Shown: one piece after another, positions 34,664 to 42,752 of the stretch
How positions within the stretch are numbered: the stretch's first letter is position 1
Layout: every line of letters begins with the position of its first letter
Source of the DNA: JACKCD01 sp041390905
Lineage (GTDB): Bacteria; Chloroflexota; Anaerolineae; Promineifilales; Promineifilaceae
Direction of reading: 5' to 3'
Length of the DNA stretch: 64,000 nucleotides
Assembly: GCA_041390905.1 (NCBI GenBank)
Contig: JAWKPA010000012.1
Span: 2,860,723-2,924,722, forward strand
The notes under the pieces: model-generated
Database searches by the model: none
The model's input: only the letters and a program-made list of their open reading frames with translations
Told to the model about the DNA's origin: nothing
Made by a program: the position numbers and the translations under genes

Positions 34664-36241
34664 TTACCAATAGCCAATCATAACCCCCATCATCTCCTCC
34701 ACCCAGCCCGGATGCGAGCGCATTCGGGTGAAGGCGTGGGTGCGGGTGAGACGCAGCTTGCGGCGGCGAAACCAGCGGAAAAGCTGTTCATGCAGTTCCT
34801 GGCGCACCGTTTCGTAAGCCGGGTCTTCACCCAAATCCTGTCGTTCCTGCGGGTCAGTCACCATGTCGTAAAGCTCCGGCCGGAACCGCTCGTGGACGAT
34901 GTATTTCCAGCGTTTGCTGCGAATCATGGTGGCGCGGGCATCATCTACGGCCAAATCCAGGTGGGTGCGGACGGTGATGGGGCTGTAATCCTCTTCGCAG
35001 ATGACGTATTCGCGCCAGTCGTCCGGCGTTGTGCCATGCAGCAGCGGCAGCAGCGACCGCCCTTCCAGCCGTTCGACGCTGGGCGTACCGCCAGCATATT
35101 CCACCAAGGTCGGCACCAAATCAATGGATTCCACCAGCTCCTCACAAACCGTCCCTCGCGTCGCGTCGGCAGCGGGTGACGGGTCGTAGATGATGAGCGG
35201 CACGCGGATGACCTCTTCGTGGAACCAATATTTGTCCGTCAGCCAATGGTCGCCCAAATAGTCGCCGTGGTCGCTGGTGAAAACAATCATCGTGTTTTCC
35301 AGCAGCCCGTTTTCCCGCAGCCACCCCAGCAAACGGCCGATTTGATCATCCACCTGCTTCACCAACCCCATGTAAACCGGAATCACCGTCTCCCGAATCT
35401 CCTCCCGGTTAAACCCCTCCCCCGGCGTGTAGCGCAAAAACCCTTCGTAAACAGGATGGTGCGGGTTGTCGCGCTCGGCCTCGGTGCGATTGGCGGGCAG
35501 CATTTGGTCAGCCGTGTACATATTGTGGTACGGGGCCGGAGCCACATAGGGCCAGTGGGGTTTAATGTAGCCGAGATGGAGACACCACGGCTGGTCGCCT
35601 GCGTTTTGGATAAAGTCTATGGCGCGGCTGGTGGTGTAGGGCGTTTGGGAATGTTCTTCCTTGATATTGGCCGGGTATTTGGCATTGCGGTTGTACCAAC
35701 CATCCAGCACGTTGCCGCTTTCGTCCACGGTGGAGTTAGCATGGGTGTGCCACGGGTTTTCGCCGTCGTATCCCTGCTGGCGCAAATAGTCGTTGTATTG
35801 GAAATGCTCGCCCCGCTGGCGCAGCATTTTGGTGGGGTGGTTGCCGGAATCTTCGTCGAAGTTTTCGATGCCGAGAAGCTGGCGGTTTTCGACGGTGAGA
35901 TCAACGCCGAGCCGTTTGGCGGCCACGGGGTCTACGTGGAGATCGGTTTTGCCAACAACGGCCGTTTTCATCCCTACCTCCGCCAAATAATCTCCCAACC
36001 CCAGCTCATCCAGCCGCACCGGGTAGCCATTATGGCGCACCCCCAGCGTCGTCTGGTACCGCCCGGTGTAGATGCACGCCCGCGACGGGCCACACACCGG
36101 CGACTGAATGTAGGCGCGGTCAAAGCGCACCCCGTTTTCCGCCAGCCAATCTATGTTGGGGGTGTGCAAATGGGGGTGGCCGTAACAGGAAAGATAGTCC
36201 CAGCGAAGCTGGTCACACATGATGAAGAGGATGTTTTTCAT
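34664..36241 (-). CDS. Sulfatase/phosphonate monoester hydrolase-like alkaline phosphatase superfamily enzyme
   Basis: The 525-residue hydrolase has the type I sulfatase motif SPVCGPSRACIYTGR, with Cys50 the candidate formylglycine residue. Metal ligands are visible in FIMCDQLRWD and FTSDHGDYLGDH. The segments HLGYIKPHWPYVAPAPYHNMY and MGLVKQVDDQIGRLL resemble phosphonate monoester hydrolases more than choline sulfatases. It would need an FGE or anSME from elsewhere, since the neighbouring FGE-fold protein lacks the catalytic cysteines. It sits 81 bp downstream of hpaD and may be cotranscribed; the hairpin 36249-36315 separates them. Confidence 0.85.
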   Translation of the reverse strand: MKNILFIMCDQLRWDYLSCYGHPHLHTPNIDWLAENGVRFDRAYIQSPVCGPSRACIYTGRYQTTLGVRHNGYPVRLDELGLGDYLAEVGMKTAVVGKTDLHVDPVAAKRLGVDLTVENRQLLGIENFDEDSGNHPTKMLRQRGEHFQYNDYLRQQGYDGENPWHTHANSTVDESGNVLDGWYNRNAKYPANIKEEHSQTPYTTSRAIDFIQNAGDQPWCLHLGYIKPHWPYVAPAPYHNMYTADQMLPANRTEAERDNPHHPVYEGFLRYTPGEGFNREEIRETVIPVYMGLVKQVDDQIGRLLGWLRENGLLENTMIVFTSDHGDYLGDHWLTDKYWFHEEVIRVPLIIYDPSPAADATRGTVCEELVESIDLVPTLVEYAGGTPSVERLEGRSLLPLLHGTTPDDWREYVICEEDYSPITVRTHLDLAVDDARATMIRSKRWKYIVHERFRPELYDMVTDPQERQDLGEDPAYETVRQELHEQLFRWFRRRKLRLTRTHAFTRMRSHPGWVEEMMGVMIGYW

Positions 36242-36248
36242 GGTAAAA

Positions 36249-36315
36249 GACGACGGACGACCGACGACCGACGACGGATAAAGCGCGTATCGCCGTCCGT
36301 GGTCAGTCGTCTGTC
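36249..36315. repeat. Intergenic hairpin of GACGACGG/CCGTCGTC words
   Basis: Repeated GACGACCGACGACGG-type words on the left pair imperfectly with CCGTCCGTGGTCAGTCGTC-type words on the right. Related short words occur at 55058-55090. It lies between hpaD and the sulfatase gene. Confidence 0.7.
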
Positions 36316-36322
36316 ATCCATT

Positions 36323-37312
36323 TTACGGAGCAACGATAGGTTGGGCAGTGATGGTGGGGGCGGAAACGGCCGTTTCCACAAACAGCGACCCCTCCTCAAA
36401 CCACGACTTCGGCGCCGCATGACCCCACAACGTCTGCCGCTGTGCGTCCCGCAGCTTCCAGCCAATCGGTTCAAAATCCGGGTCAACCGTCAGGTAATCA
36501 CTCGTATAAATCTCAATCCGGTGGCCGTCGGGGTCACGCACATAGAGGAAAAAGGCGTTGGAAATCCCGTGCCGTCCCGGCCCTCGCTCCATATTCGGCA
36601 AATACCCCGTCGTAGACATCACATCACACAAATGGATGATGTGCATCGCCGTTGGTACGTAAACCGCCACATGGTGCAGCCGTGGCCCCGTCCCGTTGGT
36701 CAACGCCAAATCATGGACATTGCCCTTGCGGTGCATCCACACCGCCCAAATCTGCGGATCGTCCGGGTCTTCGGTTTCGGTGTATTCTGAGGTGCGGAAC
36801 CCCAGTTCCAGGGCGTAAAAATCATGCACCGCCTGCACATTTGGCACAAAACAGTTGAAATGGTCAATCCGCAGCGGGTGGCAGCCCCGGTATTCGCCAT
36901 ATTTTTGCAGCATACGCGGCACCTGCACCATTTCAAAGTAAAACTCAATCGGCATTCCAAACGGGTCTTTGGCTTGCAACGTCCGCCCCTGAGCATAGGG
37001 CGACCCCCAGCGGCTTTCCACGCCCAGCCCATCCAAGTGGGTCTTTAGGCTGTCTAGGTCGGCCTCGCTTGCCATTTTGTACCCCATGCGAATGACGGCA
37101 GGAACGGCCGTTTGCGTCAGCACAAATGAATGATGATTCCGCTCCTCCACCCCCCGCAAATACAGGCTGTTGCCCACCCGCTCCGTCTCAATCAGCCCCA
37201 GCGTCTCCACATAAAAATGGCGCGACCGCTCCAAATCAGTCACCCCCAGCTCAATGTGGCTCAAACGAACAATGTTAAACGGCGGATTCCCCGCCGGGTG
37301 TCGAATTGGCAT
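36323..37312 (-). CDS. hpaD: 3,4-dihydroxyphenylacetate 2,3-dioxygenase (homoprotocatechuate, VOC-type)
   Basis: The 329-residue extradiol dioxygenase opens the ring of homoprotocatechuate. The facial triad is visible as His151 (RIDHFNCF), His214 (RLHHVAVY) and Glu267 (DGHRIEIYTSDY), at or close to the positions of the Brevibacterium enzyme (155, 214 and 267). The MHRKGNVHDLALTNGTGPR and ERGPGRHGISNAFFLY segments are specific for that subgroup. hpaE lies immediately upstream and hpaG further up, all on the minus strand. The ORF begins at ATG 37312 just after a repeat. Confidence 0.93.
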   Translation of the reverse strand: MPIRHPAGNPPFNIVRLSHIELGVTDLERSRHFYVETLGLIETERVGNSLYLRGVEERNHHSFVLTQTAVPAVIRMGYKMASEADLDSLKTHLDGLGVESRWGSPYAQGRTLQAKDPFGMPIEFYFEMVQVPRMLQKYGEYRGCHPLRIDHFNCFVPNVQAVHDFYALELGFRTSEYTETEDPDDPQIWAVWMHRKGNVHDLALTNGTGPRLHHVAVYVPTAMHIIHLCDVMSTTGYLPNMERGPGRHGISNAFFLYVRDPDGHRIEIYTSDYLTVDPDFEPIGWKLRDAQRQTLWGHAAPKSWFEEGSLFVETAVSAPTITAQPIVAP

Positions 37313-37326
37313 GTCAAACCCCTTAT

Positions 37327-37398
37327 CGGAGATTGGAGATTAGAGATTGGGGATTGGAGATTCACAATCTCTAATCTCCAATCCCTAATCTCCAACCA
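37327..37398. repeat. Intergenic GATTGGAGATT hairpin between hpaE and hpaD
   Basis: Left arm GGAGATTGGAGATTAGAGATT and right arm of complementary words flank a loop of a few bases; the right arm reads AATCTCTAATCTCCAATCCC. Confidence 0.8.
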
Positions 37399-37399
37399 C

Positions 37400-38929
37400 T
37401 TAACCCACTCCCAACTTAGCGATCCGATGATTCCCCAGCGCAATCGCAATGTTCTTCGTTTCCATATAAAAATCAAAGCTGTAATCGCCACCGTCACGTC
37501 CAATGCCGCTGGCCTTCATCCCGCCAAACGGCGTGGGCAAATGGCGCACATTTTGCGAATTGACCCAAATCATCCCCACATCCAGATTATGCGACATCTT
37601 CAACGCCCGCGTCACATTTTGCGTCCAGATATAGCCCGTCAGCCCATAATCTACGCTGTTGGCAATCGCCAACGCCTCATCGTCGCTGTCAAACGGAATA
37701 ACCGTCAGGAAAGGGCCAAACACCTCTTCCTGAGCAATCCGCATTCCGCTGCTGGCGTTGGTGAACAGGGTCGGGGCGATGTAGTTGCCCTTTTCCAGCC
37801 CCGCCGGACAACCACCACCCGCCGCCAGTGTTGCCCCCTCCGCCTGCCCAATCCCCACATAGCTGTTCACCTTCTCCCAATGATCGGGGTGAATCAGCGG
37901 GCCAATTTCCGTGGCGGGGTCAAACGGGTCGCCCACCTTGATTTTGTTCGCCCGTTCCGCCAGCCGCGCCGCAAATTCATCGTGGACAGAACGCTCAATG
38001 AGCAGCCGACTGCTGGAGGTACACCGTTCGCCGTTGAGGCTGTAGATCATAAAAAGAGTCGAGTCAAGGGCGCGATCCAGGTCGGCATCGGCAAAGACGA
38101 TGACCGGGTTTTTGCCGCCCAATTCAAAATGCACCCGCTTCAGCGTGTCCGCCCCCTGCCGCATGATGTGGCTGCCGGTGGCCGATTCCCCGACAAAGGC
38201 GATGGCTTTGATGGCGGGGTGTTCGGTCAGGGCTTTTCCGGCCGTTTCGCCAAACCCGTTGACCAAATTCAGCACGCCGGGGGGAATGCCCGCTTCCAGC
38301 ACCAGTTCCGCCAGCCGCTGCGCCGTGATCGGGCTGAGTTCGGCTGGCTTGTGGACAACGGTGCAGCCGGCCGCCAGTGCCGGGGCAATCTTCCAGGTGC
38401 TAAGCATAAACGGCGTGTTCCACGGGGTGATGACACCCACGGGGCCAATGGGCTGGCGCAGGGTATAGTTGAGATGCTCATCCGACGGCAGCGCAAGGCC
38501 GTCACGCGCTCCTTCGGCGCGGTCGGCAAAAAAGCGGAAATTTTCTGCCCCACGAACGGCCGCTGCGCTCATGTAGCGAATCGGCTGCCCCGTGTCCAGT
38601 GTTTCCAGCAGGGCAATCTCTTCGGCGTGCTGCTCGATGAGATCGGCCACGTTGTAGAGCAAATCACGCCGCTTTTTGCCCGGCATCGCTGCCCAGGCGG
38701 GGAAAGCGGCGGCAGCGGCCTGGGCGGCAGCGTCAATGTCGCTGGCATCCCCTTCGGCCACCTCGCAAATGACGCTGTTGTCAATGGGGGTCAGGGTGGT
38801 GAACGTTTTGCCGGAATGGGCGGGAACCTGTTCCCCGTTGATCAAATTTTGCACGCCGCTGGCGGCAACCTGGGGGCGATACTGCTCAATTTTGGCGCGG
38901 TTTCCGGCCAAAGTGGTTTTTGCTGCCAT
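37400..38929 (-). CDS. hpaE: 5-carboxymethyl-2-hydroxymuconate semialdehyde dehydrogenase
   Basis: The 509-residue aldehyde dehydrogenase oxidises the ring-cleavage product of HpaD. The catalytic Glu is in FELGGKNPVIVF and the catalytic Cys in SLNGERCTSSSRL; PWNTPFMLSTWKIAPALAAG and INGEQVP agree with HpaE sequences. The general fold also fits betaine-aldehyde dehydrogenase, and the betA locus lies 5 kb away, but neighbours hpaD and hpaG favour HpaE. An N-terminal extension of about 25 residues precedes the usual family start. Confidence 0.9.
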   Translation of the reverse strand: MAAKTTLAGNRAKIEQYRPQVAASGVQNLINGEQVPAHSGKTFTTLTPIDNSVICEVAEGDASDIDAAAQAAAAAFPAWAAMPGKKRRDLLYNVADLIEQHAEEIALLETLDTGQPIRYMSAAAVRGAENFRFFADRAEGARDGLALPSDEHLNYTLRQPIGPVGVITPWNTPFMLSTWKIAPALAAGCTVVHKPAELSPITAQRLAELVLEAGIPPGVLNLVNGFGETAGKALTEHPAIKAIAFVGESATGSHIMRQGADTLKRVHFELGGKNPVIVFADADLDRALDSTLFMIYSLNGERCTSSSRLLIERSVHDEFAARLAERANKIKVGDPFDPATEIGPLIHPDHWEKVNSYVGIGQAEGATLAAGGGCPAGLEKGNYIAPTLFTNASSGMRIAQEEVFGPFLTVIPFDSDDEALAIANSVDYGLTGYIWTQNVTRALKMSHNLDVGMIWVNSQNVRHLPTPFGGMKASGIGRDGGDYSFDFYMETKNIAIALGNHRIAKLGVG

Positions 38930-38950
38930 AAAATTCTCCTGCGGGAAATG

Positions 38951-39012
38951 GGACGCAGATTTACCTGATTACCCTGATTCTGTATCAGGACAATCAGGTA
39001 AATCTGCGTCCT
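38951..39012. repeat. Perfect 20-bp inverted repeat, GACGCAGATT family
   Basis: GGACGCAGATTTACCTGATT (38951-38970) has its exact complement at 38992-39011. The sister element at 54150-54212 has the same arms with a T-to-G change on one side and A-to-C on the other, preserving pairing. Confidence 0.88.
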
Positions 39013-39023
39013 GTTCTCTTCAT

Positions 39024-39854
39024 TTATTCAAACACATCTAAATCGTTGCCCGAAACCACGGCTCCGTCGTAATGGGCGGTGATTTCGGCGACGAGTTGGG
39101 CGGGGGTGATGCCCCAGGTGAGCTGGTGGACGAGGACAAGGAGGCCGGGGCGGGTCTGGTTGGCGATTTCGGCCAGCTCGACGGTGGAGGTGTGGACGGT
39201 TTTGTGGTATTGCTGCCAGCCGGCCGGACGGCTGTGCCACGCCTCGGCGGAATACACCTCATGCACCAAAATATCGCATCCGGTGGCGTGGCGCACTAGT
39301 GCCTCGGTGGGGCAGGTGTCGCCAGAGATGACGATGGTTTTGTCGGGAGTGGTGAATTTGAGGCCGTAGGCTTCGAGGCCGCCGTGGGACACGGGAAATG
39401 CTTCTACGGTGACGCGCTCGTCCTGATGGATGATGCCGAGGGTGATGGGCTGGGTTTGCACGTTAAGGGGATGGTTGATGGGGGCGAGGCCGTCGCGGTG
39501 TTCGGCGATGCCGGTTTCGTAGCCAAAGAGGATGGCAGTGACAAGGCGGTCGGTTTTTTGCGGGCCGTGGATGATTAACGGCCGTTTTCTCCCCTCCACC
39601 CACGGCGCCATCATAAAGTCCGGCAATCCGGCCGTGTGGTCAGGATGCAGATGGGTCAAAAAAAGGTGGGTCAGATGTGGCGATGCCAGCTCATCATGTC
39701 CATTTGCCCGCGCCTGCGACAGCCGCTGCACCGTGCCGCCGCCGCAGTCCACAAGATACGGCTGCCCATCCACCACCACCGCCAGCGACGACTGATACCG
39801 CGTTGGCTCCATGTTGGGCGTGCCTGTTCCAAGAAGGATGAGTTTTGTAGACAT
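39024..39854 (-). CDS. MBL-fold metallo-hydrolase (RNase Z/arylsulfatase-like)
   Basis: The 276-residue protein begins with LILLGTGTPN and has the metal-binding HLHPDHTAGLPDF motif, DCGGGT, a later ISGDTCPT and the C-terminal VHQLTWG. This pattern is that of the RNase Z-like branch of metallo-beta-lactamases, which includes small-molecule hydrolases; it lacks the long exosite insertion of tRNA RNase Z. Start ATG 39854 begins directly with the fold; the open frame to 39941 runs through a repeat and is unlikely to be coding. Its place between hpaE and hpaG suggests a role in the aromatic or lactone chemistry, but that is a guess. Confidence 0.8.
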   Translation of the reverse strand: MSTKLILLGTGTPNMEPTRYQSSLAVVVDGQPYLVDCGGGTVQRLSQARANGHDELASPHLTHLFLTHLHPDHTAGLPDFMMAPWVEGRKRPLIIHGPQKTDRLVTAILFGYETGIAEHRDGLAPINHPLNVQTQPITLGIIHQDERVTVEAFPVSHGGLEAYGLKFTTPDKTIVISGDTCPTEALVRHATGCDILVHEVYSAEAWHSRPAGWQQYHKTVHTSTVELAEIANQTRPGLLVLVHQLTWGITPAQLVAEITAHYDGAVVSGNDLDVFE

Positions 39855-39960
39855 AAAAATCAGGAGATTGGAGATTAGAAATTGGAGATTAACCGCTTGC
39901 CATAACACTTCTAATGTCAAATTCTCCACTCTTAAAAACAATGAAAATATGGTACACTGC

Positions 39961-39979
39961 GTTTACCTAAACGGTAAAC
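39961..39979. promoter_or_regulatory. Palindromic operator before the broken RHH-like gene
   Basis: GTTTACC and GGTAAAC form a perfect 7-bp inverted repeat with a 5-bp centre, 11 bp before the ATG. A -10-like TACACT precedes it. Antitoxin-type regulators commonly bind such palindromes at their own promoter. Confidence 0.55.
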
Positions 39980-39989
39980 GAGGTAAAAG

Positions 39990-40136
39990 ATGATTGCAAT
40001 TGACTTACCCAGACCGATTAAACAAAAATTCCTGTCCATTGTTCGTGAAGGATATAATGGTAACTTGCAAGAAGCAATGATTGCCTTTTTGTAGTTGCAT
40101 GAAAAATACGCCAGTAAATTTGTTGCCAATGTCTAA
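39990..40136 (+). pseudogene. Small antitoxin/RHH-like gene with in-frame nonsense codon
   Basis: The frame from ATG 39990 reads MIAIDLPRPIKQKFLSIVRE, then a stretch ending MIAFL, a TAG at 40092-40094, and continues in the same frame as LHEKYASKFVANV to TAA at 40136. The pattern (short protein beginning with a beta strand then helices, ending FLxLHEKY) resembles small ribbon-helix-helix proteins, and the TAG interrupts what looks like one continuous conserved helix. It may be dead, or produce a 34-residue peptide. It stands just upstream of a VapBC-like pair. Confidence 0.6.
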
Positions 40137-40171
40137 AAGTTATGTAAAGCTTCAAGCGTAGAGGGATGAAA

Positions 40172-40516
40172 ATGGCTGTTACGATAACCTTACCCGATGA
40201 AATAGAGATACAGTTGCAGCAAAAGGGACAAGAGCAGCAGCTTTCTGTGGAGGAGCTGGCTCTTGAAATCTTAGCCTATGCCCTTAAAAAAAGGGAACTT
40301 GCTCCTACACCGGAAGATGTTGTTGCCAAGATACAAGCAACATCACTTACCCCCGGCAATATCCGGCCTGCTCATGGTTCGTTGGCAGATGCTTTGCGCA
40401 ACGCACCAGAAGATCCAGACTTCAATCTGGAAACCTGGAACCGCCAATGGGCAGCCCTTGAAGCAGAAATGAGAGCTTTGACACTTGCCAATGCCGTCGC
40501 TGAAGGACGCGAATAA
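40172..40516 (+). CDS. Putative antitoxin of a VapBC-type pair
   Basis: The 114-residue protein starts with VTITLPDEIEIQLQQKGQEQ, a strand-helix of the ribbon-helix-helix/VapB kind, and continues with ELALEILAYALKKRE. The C-terminal part (LTPGNIRPAHGSLADALRN...FNLETWNRQWAALEAEM) would wrap the toxin. ATG 40172 is preferred over 40166 because GAGGGATG lies at proper distance. It precedes the PIN-domain gene by 2 bases and shares its strand; both run against the surrounding genes and have no ACGGCCGT motif. Confidence 0.75.
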   Translation: MAVTITLPDEIEIQLQQKGQEQQLSVEELALEILAYALKKRELAPTPEDVVAKIQATSLTPGNIRPAHGSLADALRNAPEDPDFNLETWNRQWAALEAEMRALTLANAVAEGRE

Positions 40517-40518
40517 AC

Positions 40519-40935
40519 GTGGCAAACTACCTTTTGGATACCAATCATGCCTCACCGTTAGTCACACTTAGCCACCCATTACGAAAACTGGTTTTGCAAC
40601 GACTAGATGCAGGGGATAACTTTTTTATCTGTGTGCCAGCTATTACAGAAACCCTGTTTGGGATTGGTATGTTACCGCGAGCCAACCAGAATTTAGCTGA
40701 ATGGGAGAGACTCAAACCAGTGTTACCCTGTTACATCCCGATTGAGACAGATGCCGAGTTAGCAGCAGAACTACAACGCTCCTTGCGTCGTCGTGGGTGG
40801 CAACTCGAAACCGTAGATGCCTTGATTGCGGTGATCGCTTTACGCTACGATCTGATCTTGCTAACAACGGACAAAGATTTTCGCGGTGTTCCCAATTTAA
40901 AGCACACAAGCTGGCTGACAGATGGTTTAATCTAG
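40519..40935 (+). CDS. PIN-domain toxin (VapC family)
   Basis: The 138-residue ribonuclease-like protein has the four acidic PIN residues: Asp in YLLDTNHAS (residue 7), Glu in ITETLFGIG (about 44), Asp in TVDALIAVIAL (about 99), and Asp in LTTDKDF (about 117). Family members cleave RNA and are held inactive by the upstream antitoxin. GTG at 40519 is the start. Stabilisation of this region or stress response are possible roles. Confidence 0.9.
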   Translation: MANYLLDTNHASPLVTLSHPLRKLVLQRLDAGDNFFICVPAITETLFGIGMLPRANQNLAEWERLKPVLPCYIPIETDAELAAELQRSLRRRGWQLETVDALIAVIALRYDLILLTTDKDFRGVPNLKHTSWLTDGLI

Positions 40936-40962
40936 CCACTGCCTGTCGTTCACAATTCACCT

Positions 40963-41697
40963 CTAACCGATCACTTCATTTTCTAAAACCCCAATTCCCG
41001 GAATCTCCACCCGCACCACGTCGCCGACGTTGGTGTGGGCAATCCCTTCGGGCGTGCCAGTCCAAATGGTGTCGCCGCGCTGGAGCGTCATGAATTCGCT
41101 GAGGTATTCGATGAGCTGGGCGACGCTGTGGCGCAGGTGGGCGGTGTTGCCGTCTTGCTTCAGTTCGCCGTTGAGCCAGGTTTTGATGCTGGCGTTGGTT
41201 GGGTCCACTTCATCGGGCGTGACCCAAACGGGGCCGATGGGGCCAAAGGTGTCGTGGCCTTTGGCTTTGACGGGGGGGCGGTAATAGTTGGTCACATAGT
41301 CGCGCACGGTGAACTCGTTGCCGATGGTGTAGCCCATCACATAATCGAGGGCGTTTTCGGCGCGGACGTTGCGGCAGGAACGGCCGATAATCGCCACCAA
41401 CTCCCCCTCATAGTGCATATACTCCACGTTTGGCCGCACCACCTTGGCCTGGTGGCCGACAAAGGTGTGGGGCATTTTGTGGAACAAAATCGGGTAGCTG
41501 GGTAAATCCAGCCCCAGTTCGGCGGCGTGGTCGGCATAGCCCAGGGCCACGCCAATGGCGGTGGAGCCACGCGGGTCAATGGGGGGCAGCCACATCACAT
41601 CGTTGGGGTCATAGGCGACGGTGCCAACCAGCAGTTGGCCGTTTTCGTACACGGCTTCGTGAATCTGGCCGTTGTAGGCAAAGCGGGCGAATTTCAT
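40963..41697 (-). CDS. hpaG: Fumarylacetoacetate hydrolase-family protein, HpaG-like isomerase/decarboxylase
   Basis: The 244-residue protein has FAH-fold metal-binding EGELVAIIGRS and the HpaG-type sequence GYTIGNEFTVRDYVTNYYRPPVKAKGHDTFGPIGP. In homoprotocatechuate degradation the bifunctional enzyme decarboxylates and isomerises 2-oxohept-3-ene-dioate precursors. E. coli HpaG is a duplicated 430-residue protein; this is a single-domain version. The C-terminal TPEGIAHTNVGDVV matches the family. It is part of the split hpa group with hpaE and hpaD but now separated by the VapBC-like insertion. Confidence 0.88.
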   Translation of the reverse strand: MKFARFAYNGQIHEAVYENGQLLVGTVAYDPNDVMWLPPIDPRGSTAIGVALGYADHAAELGLDLPSYPILFHKMPHTFVGHQAKVVRPNVEYMHYEGELVAIIGRSCRNVRAENALDYVMGYTIGNEFTVRDYVTNYYRPPVKAKGHDTFGPIGPVWVTPDEVDPTNASIKTWLNGELKQDGNTAHLRHSVAQLIEYLSEFMTLQRGDTIWTGTPEGIAHTNVGDVVRVEIPGIGVLENEVIG

Positions 41698-41703
41698 AGG
41701 TCT

Positions 41704-41776
41704 CCTTCGGAGGAGACTGGAGATTGGAGATTAGAGATTGTGAACCTTCATCAATCTCCAATCTCCAAGCTCCACT
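41704..41776. repeat. Intergenic GATTGGAGATT hairpin upstream of hpaG
   Basis: Arms of GGAGACTGGAGATTGGAGATTAG-like words and complementary ATCTCCAATCTCCAAGC-like words around a loop containing GTGAACCTTCATC; the loop is nearly the same as in 2605-2668, indicating shared ancestry. Confidence 0.8.
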
Positions 41777-41785
41777 CTCTATTTA

Positions 41786-42652
41786 TTAAACGATATACCA
41801 CCTCTCCACCTGCCTTTCCACCTCCGCCACGCCGTAGCTGGTTTCCAGTTGGGCGATGAGGGCGATGGCTTCGGCGGGGGTGGCCTGGAGTTTGGTGGTG
41901 GGGATGTGGAGGTCGTAGACAGAACGGCCGTTTTCCAGCCGTTCGGTAATGGGTAGCACAGTCAGGTGGCGGTGTTGCAACAGGTGGGCATAAACGGCCG
42001 TATACACCTCTGGATCATACGGAATGTCCCCCTCTGGCACCGTTTCCAACAGCCCAATCTGCTGCCCCAATTCATAAATATCACGCCAATTAATTTGCAG
42101 CACGTGGGGCGGCGCGTCATACGCTTCGTTGGCGTGGCGCGGTTGGGCAATGGTGCGGGCGCGGGCCTGCTCAATCAGGGCACGGATTTCGCGGGAGGGG
42201 ACGGGCAGAAAAAACGTTGTTTGCTCGCTGGCAAGCAGCGGCTCCACGCCGTCGTCCTGCCGCTGCGCCAATTCCACCAGCCGGTTGCCCACCAGCGGCA
42301 CTTCCCCCACCAGCATGTGGCGGGGGTCGGGGTGGGCTTCGTGCCACTGCTGCACCCCCTGTCGCGCCCACAGCCCCACCGCCTTGCGGATGATGGGGTG
42401 GGTGATGCTGTCAACTTCGGGGTAGCGACTGAGAATGGCTTCGACTTCAAAGGCAAGGCGGCTGACATCCCATTGCAGGGAGTGGAGAAAACGGCCGTTT
42501 TCATGCGCCAACAGCGACAACTGCTGCAAATAGAGGCTCTTCCCCACCCCCGGCAGCCCGGCAAACAGCACAATCCGCCGCTGCTGCGCCGCCGCGTTGA
42601 GGGTGTGGTAGAGGTCGGAATTCTGGGGAATGATAACGTTTGGGTTGTTCAT
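41786..42652 (-). CDS. P-loop NTPase of unknown function
   Basis: The 288-residue protein has a clear Walker A motif, FAGLPGVGKSLYL (about residues 30-42). A Walker B motif is not evident. Beyond this I recognise no family. The C-terminus (YAHLLQHRHLTVLPITERL...VYDLHIP) seems a separate small domain. It lies between hpaG and a thiamine-diphosphate enzyme on the same strand, with a hairpin behind it. Three ACGGCCGT copies lie in the gene. Confidence 0.7.
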   Translation of the reverse strand: MNNPNVIIPQNSDLYHTLNAAAQQRRIVLFAGLPGVGKSLYLQQLSLLAHENGRFLHSLQWDVSRLAFEVEAILSRYPEVDSITHPIIRKAVGLWARQGVQQWHEAHPDPRHMLVGEVPLVGNRLVELAQRQDDGVEPLLASEQTTFFLPVPSREIRALIEQARARTIAQPRHANEAYDAPPHVLQINWRDIYELGQQIGLLETVPEGDIPYDPEVYTAVYAHLLQHRHLTVLPITERLENGRSVYDLHIPTTKLQATPAEAIALIAQLETSYGVAEVERQVERWYIV

Positions 42653-42662
42653 GGTTTAAACG

Positions 42663-42752
42663 GATGCACGGATAACGCGGATCGGAGCGGATTCTCGCGG
42701 ATAAAAAGAAAAATCCGTGTTCATCCGTCTAAATCCGCGTTATCCGCGCATC
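42663..42752. repeat. Inverted repeat of CGGATAACGCGGAT words
   Basis: GATGCACGGATAACGCGGAT (42663-42682) pairs with ATCCGCGTTATCCGCGCATC (42733-42752), one mismatch. The right end reaches the stop codon of the ThDP enzyme gene. Confidence 0.85.

Noticed and set aside
34664..36241. Annotation as choline sulfatase (betC), given the nearby betA
   Set aside because: The residues around the active site and the HLGYIKPHWPYVAPAPYH segment match phosphonate monoester hydrolases better.
37400..38929. Annotation as betaine-aldehyde dehydrogenase (betB)
   Set aside because: Sequence details and the adjacent hpaD and hpaG favour the HpaE function.
37130..38968. 612-codon frame antisense to hpaE/hpaD
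   Set aside because: It crosses two known genes and the intergenic repeat, and resembles no protein.
39855..39941. N-terminal extension of the MBL-fold gene
   Set aside because: It is encoded by the GATTGGAGATT repeat and has no family similarity.
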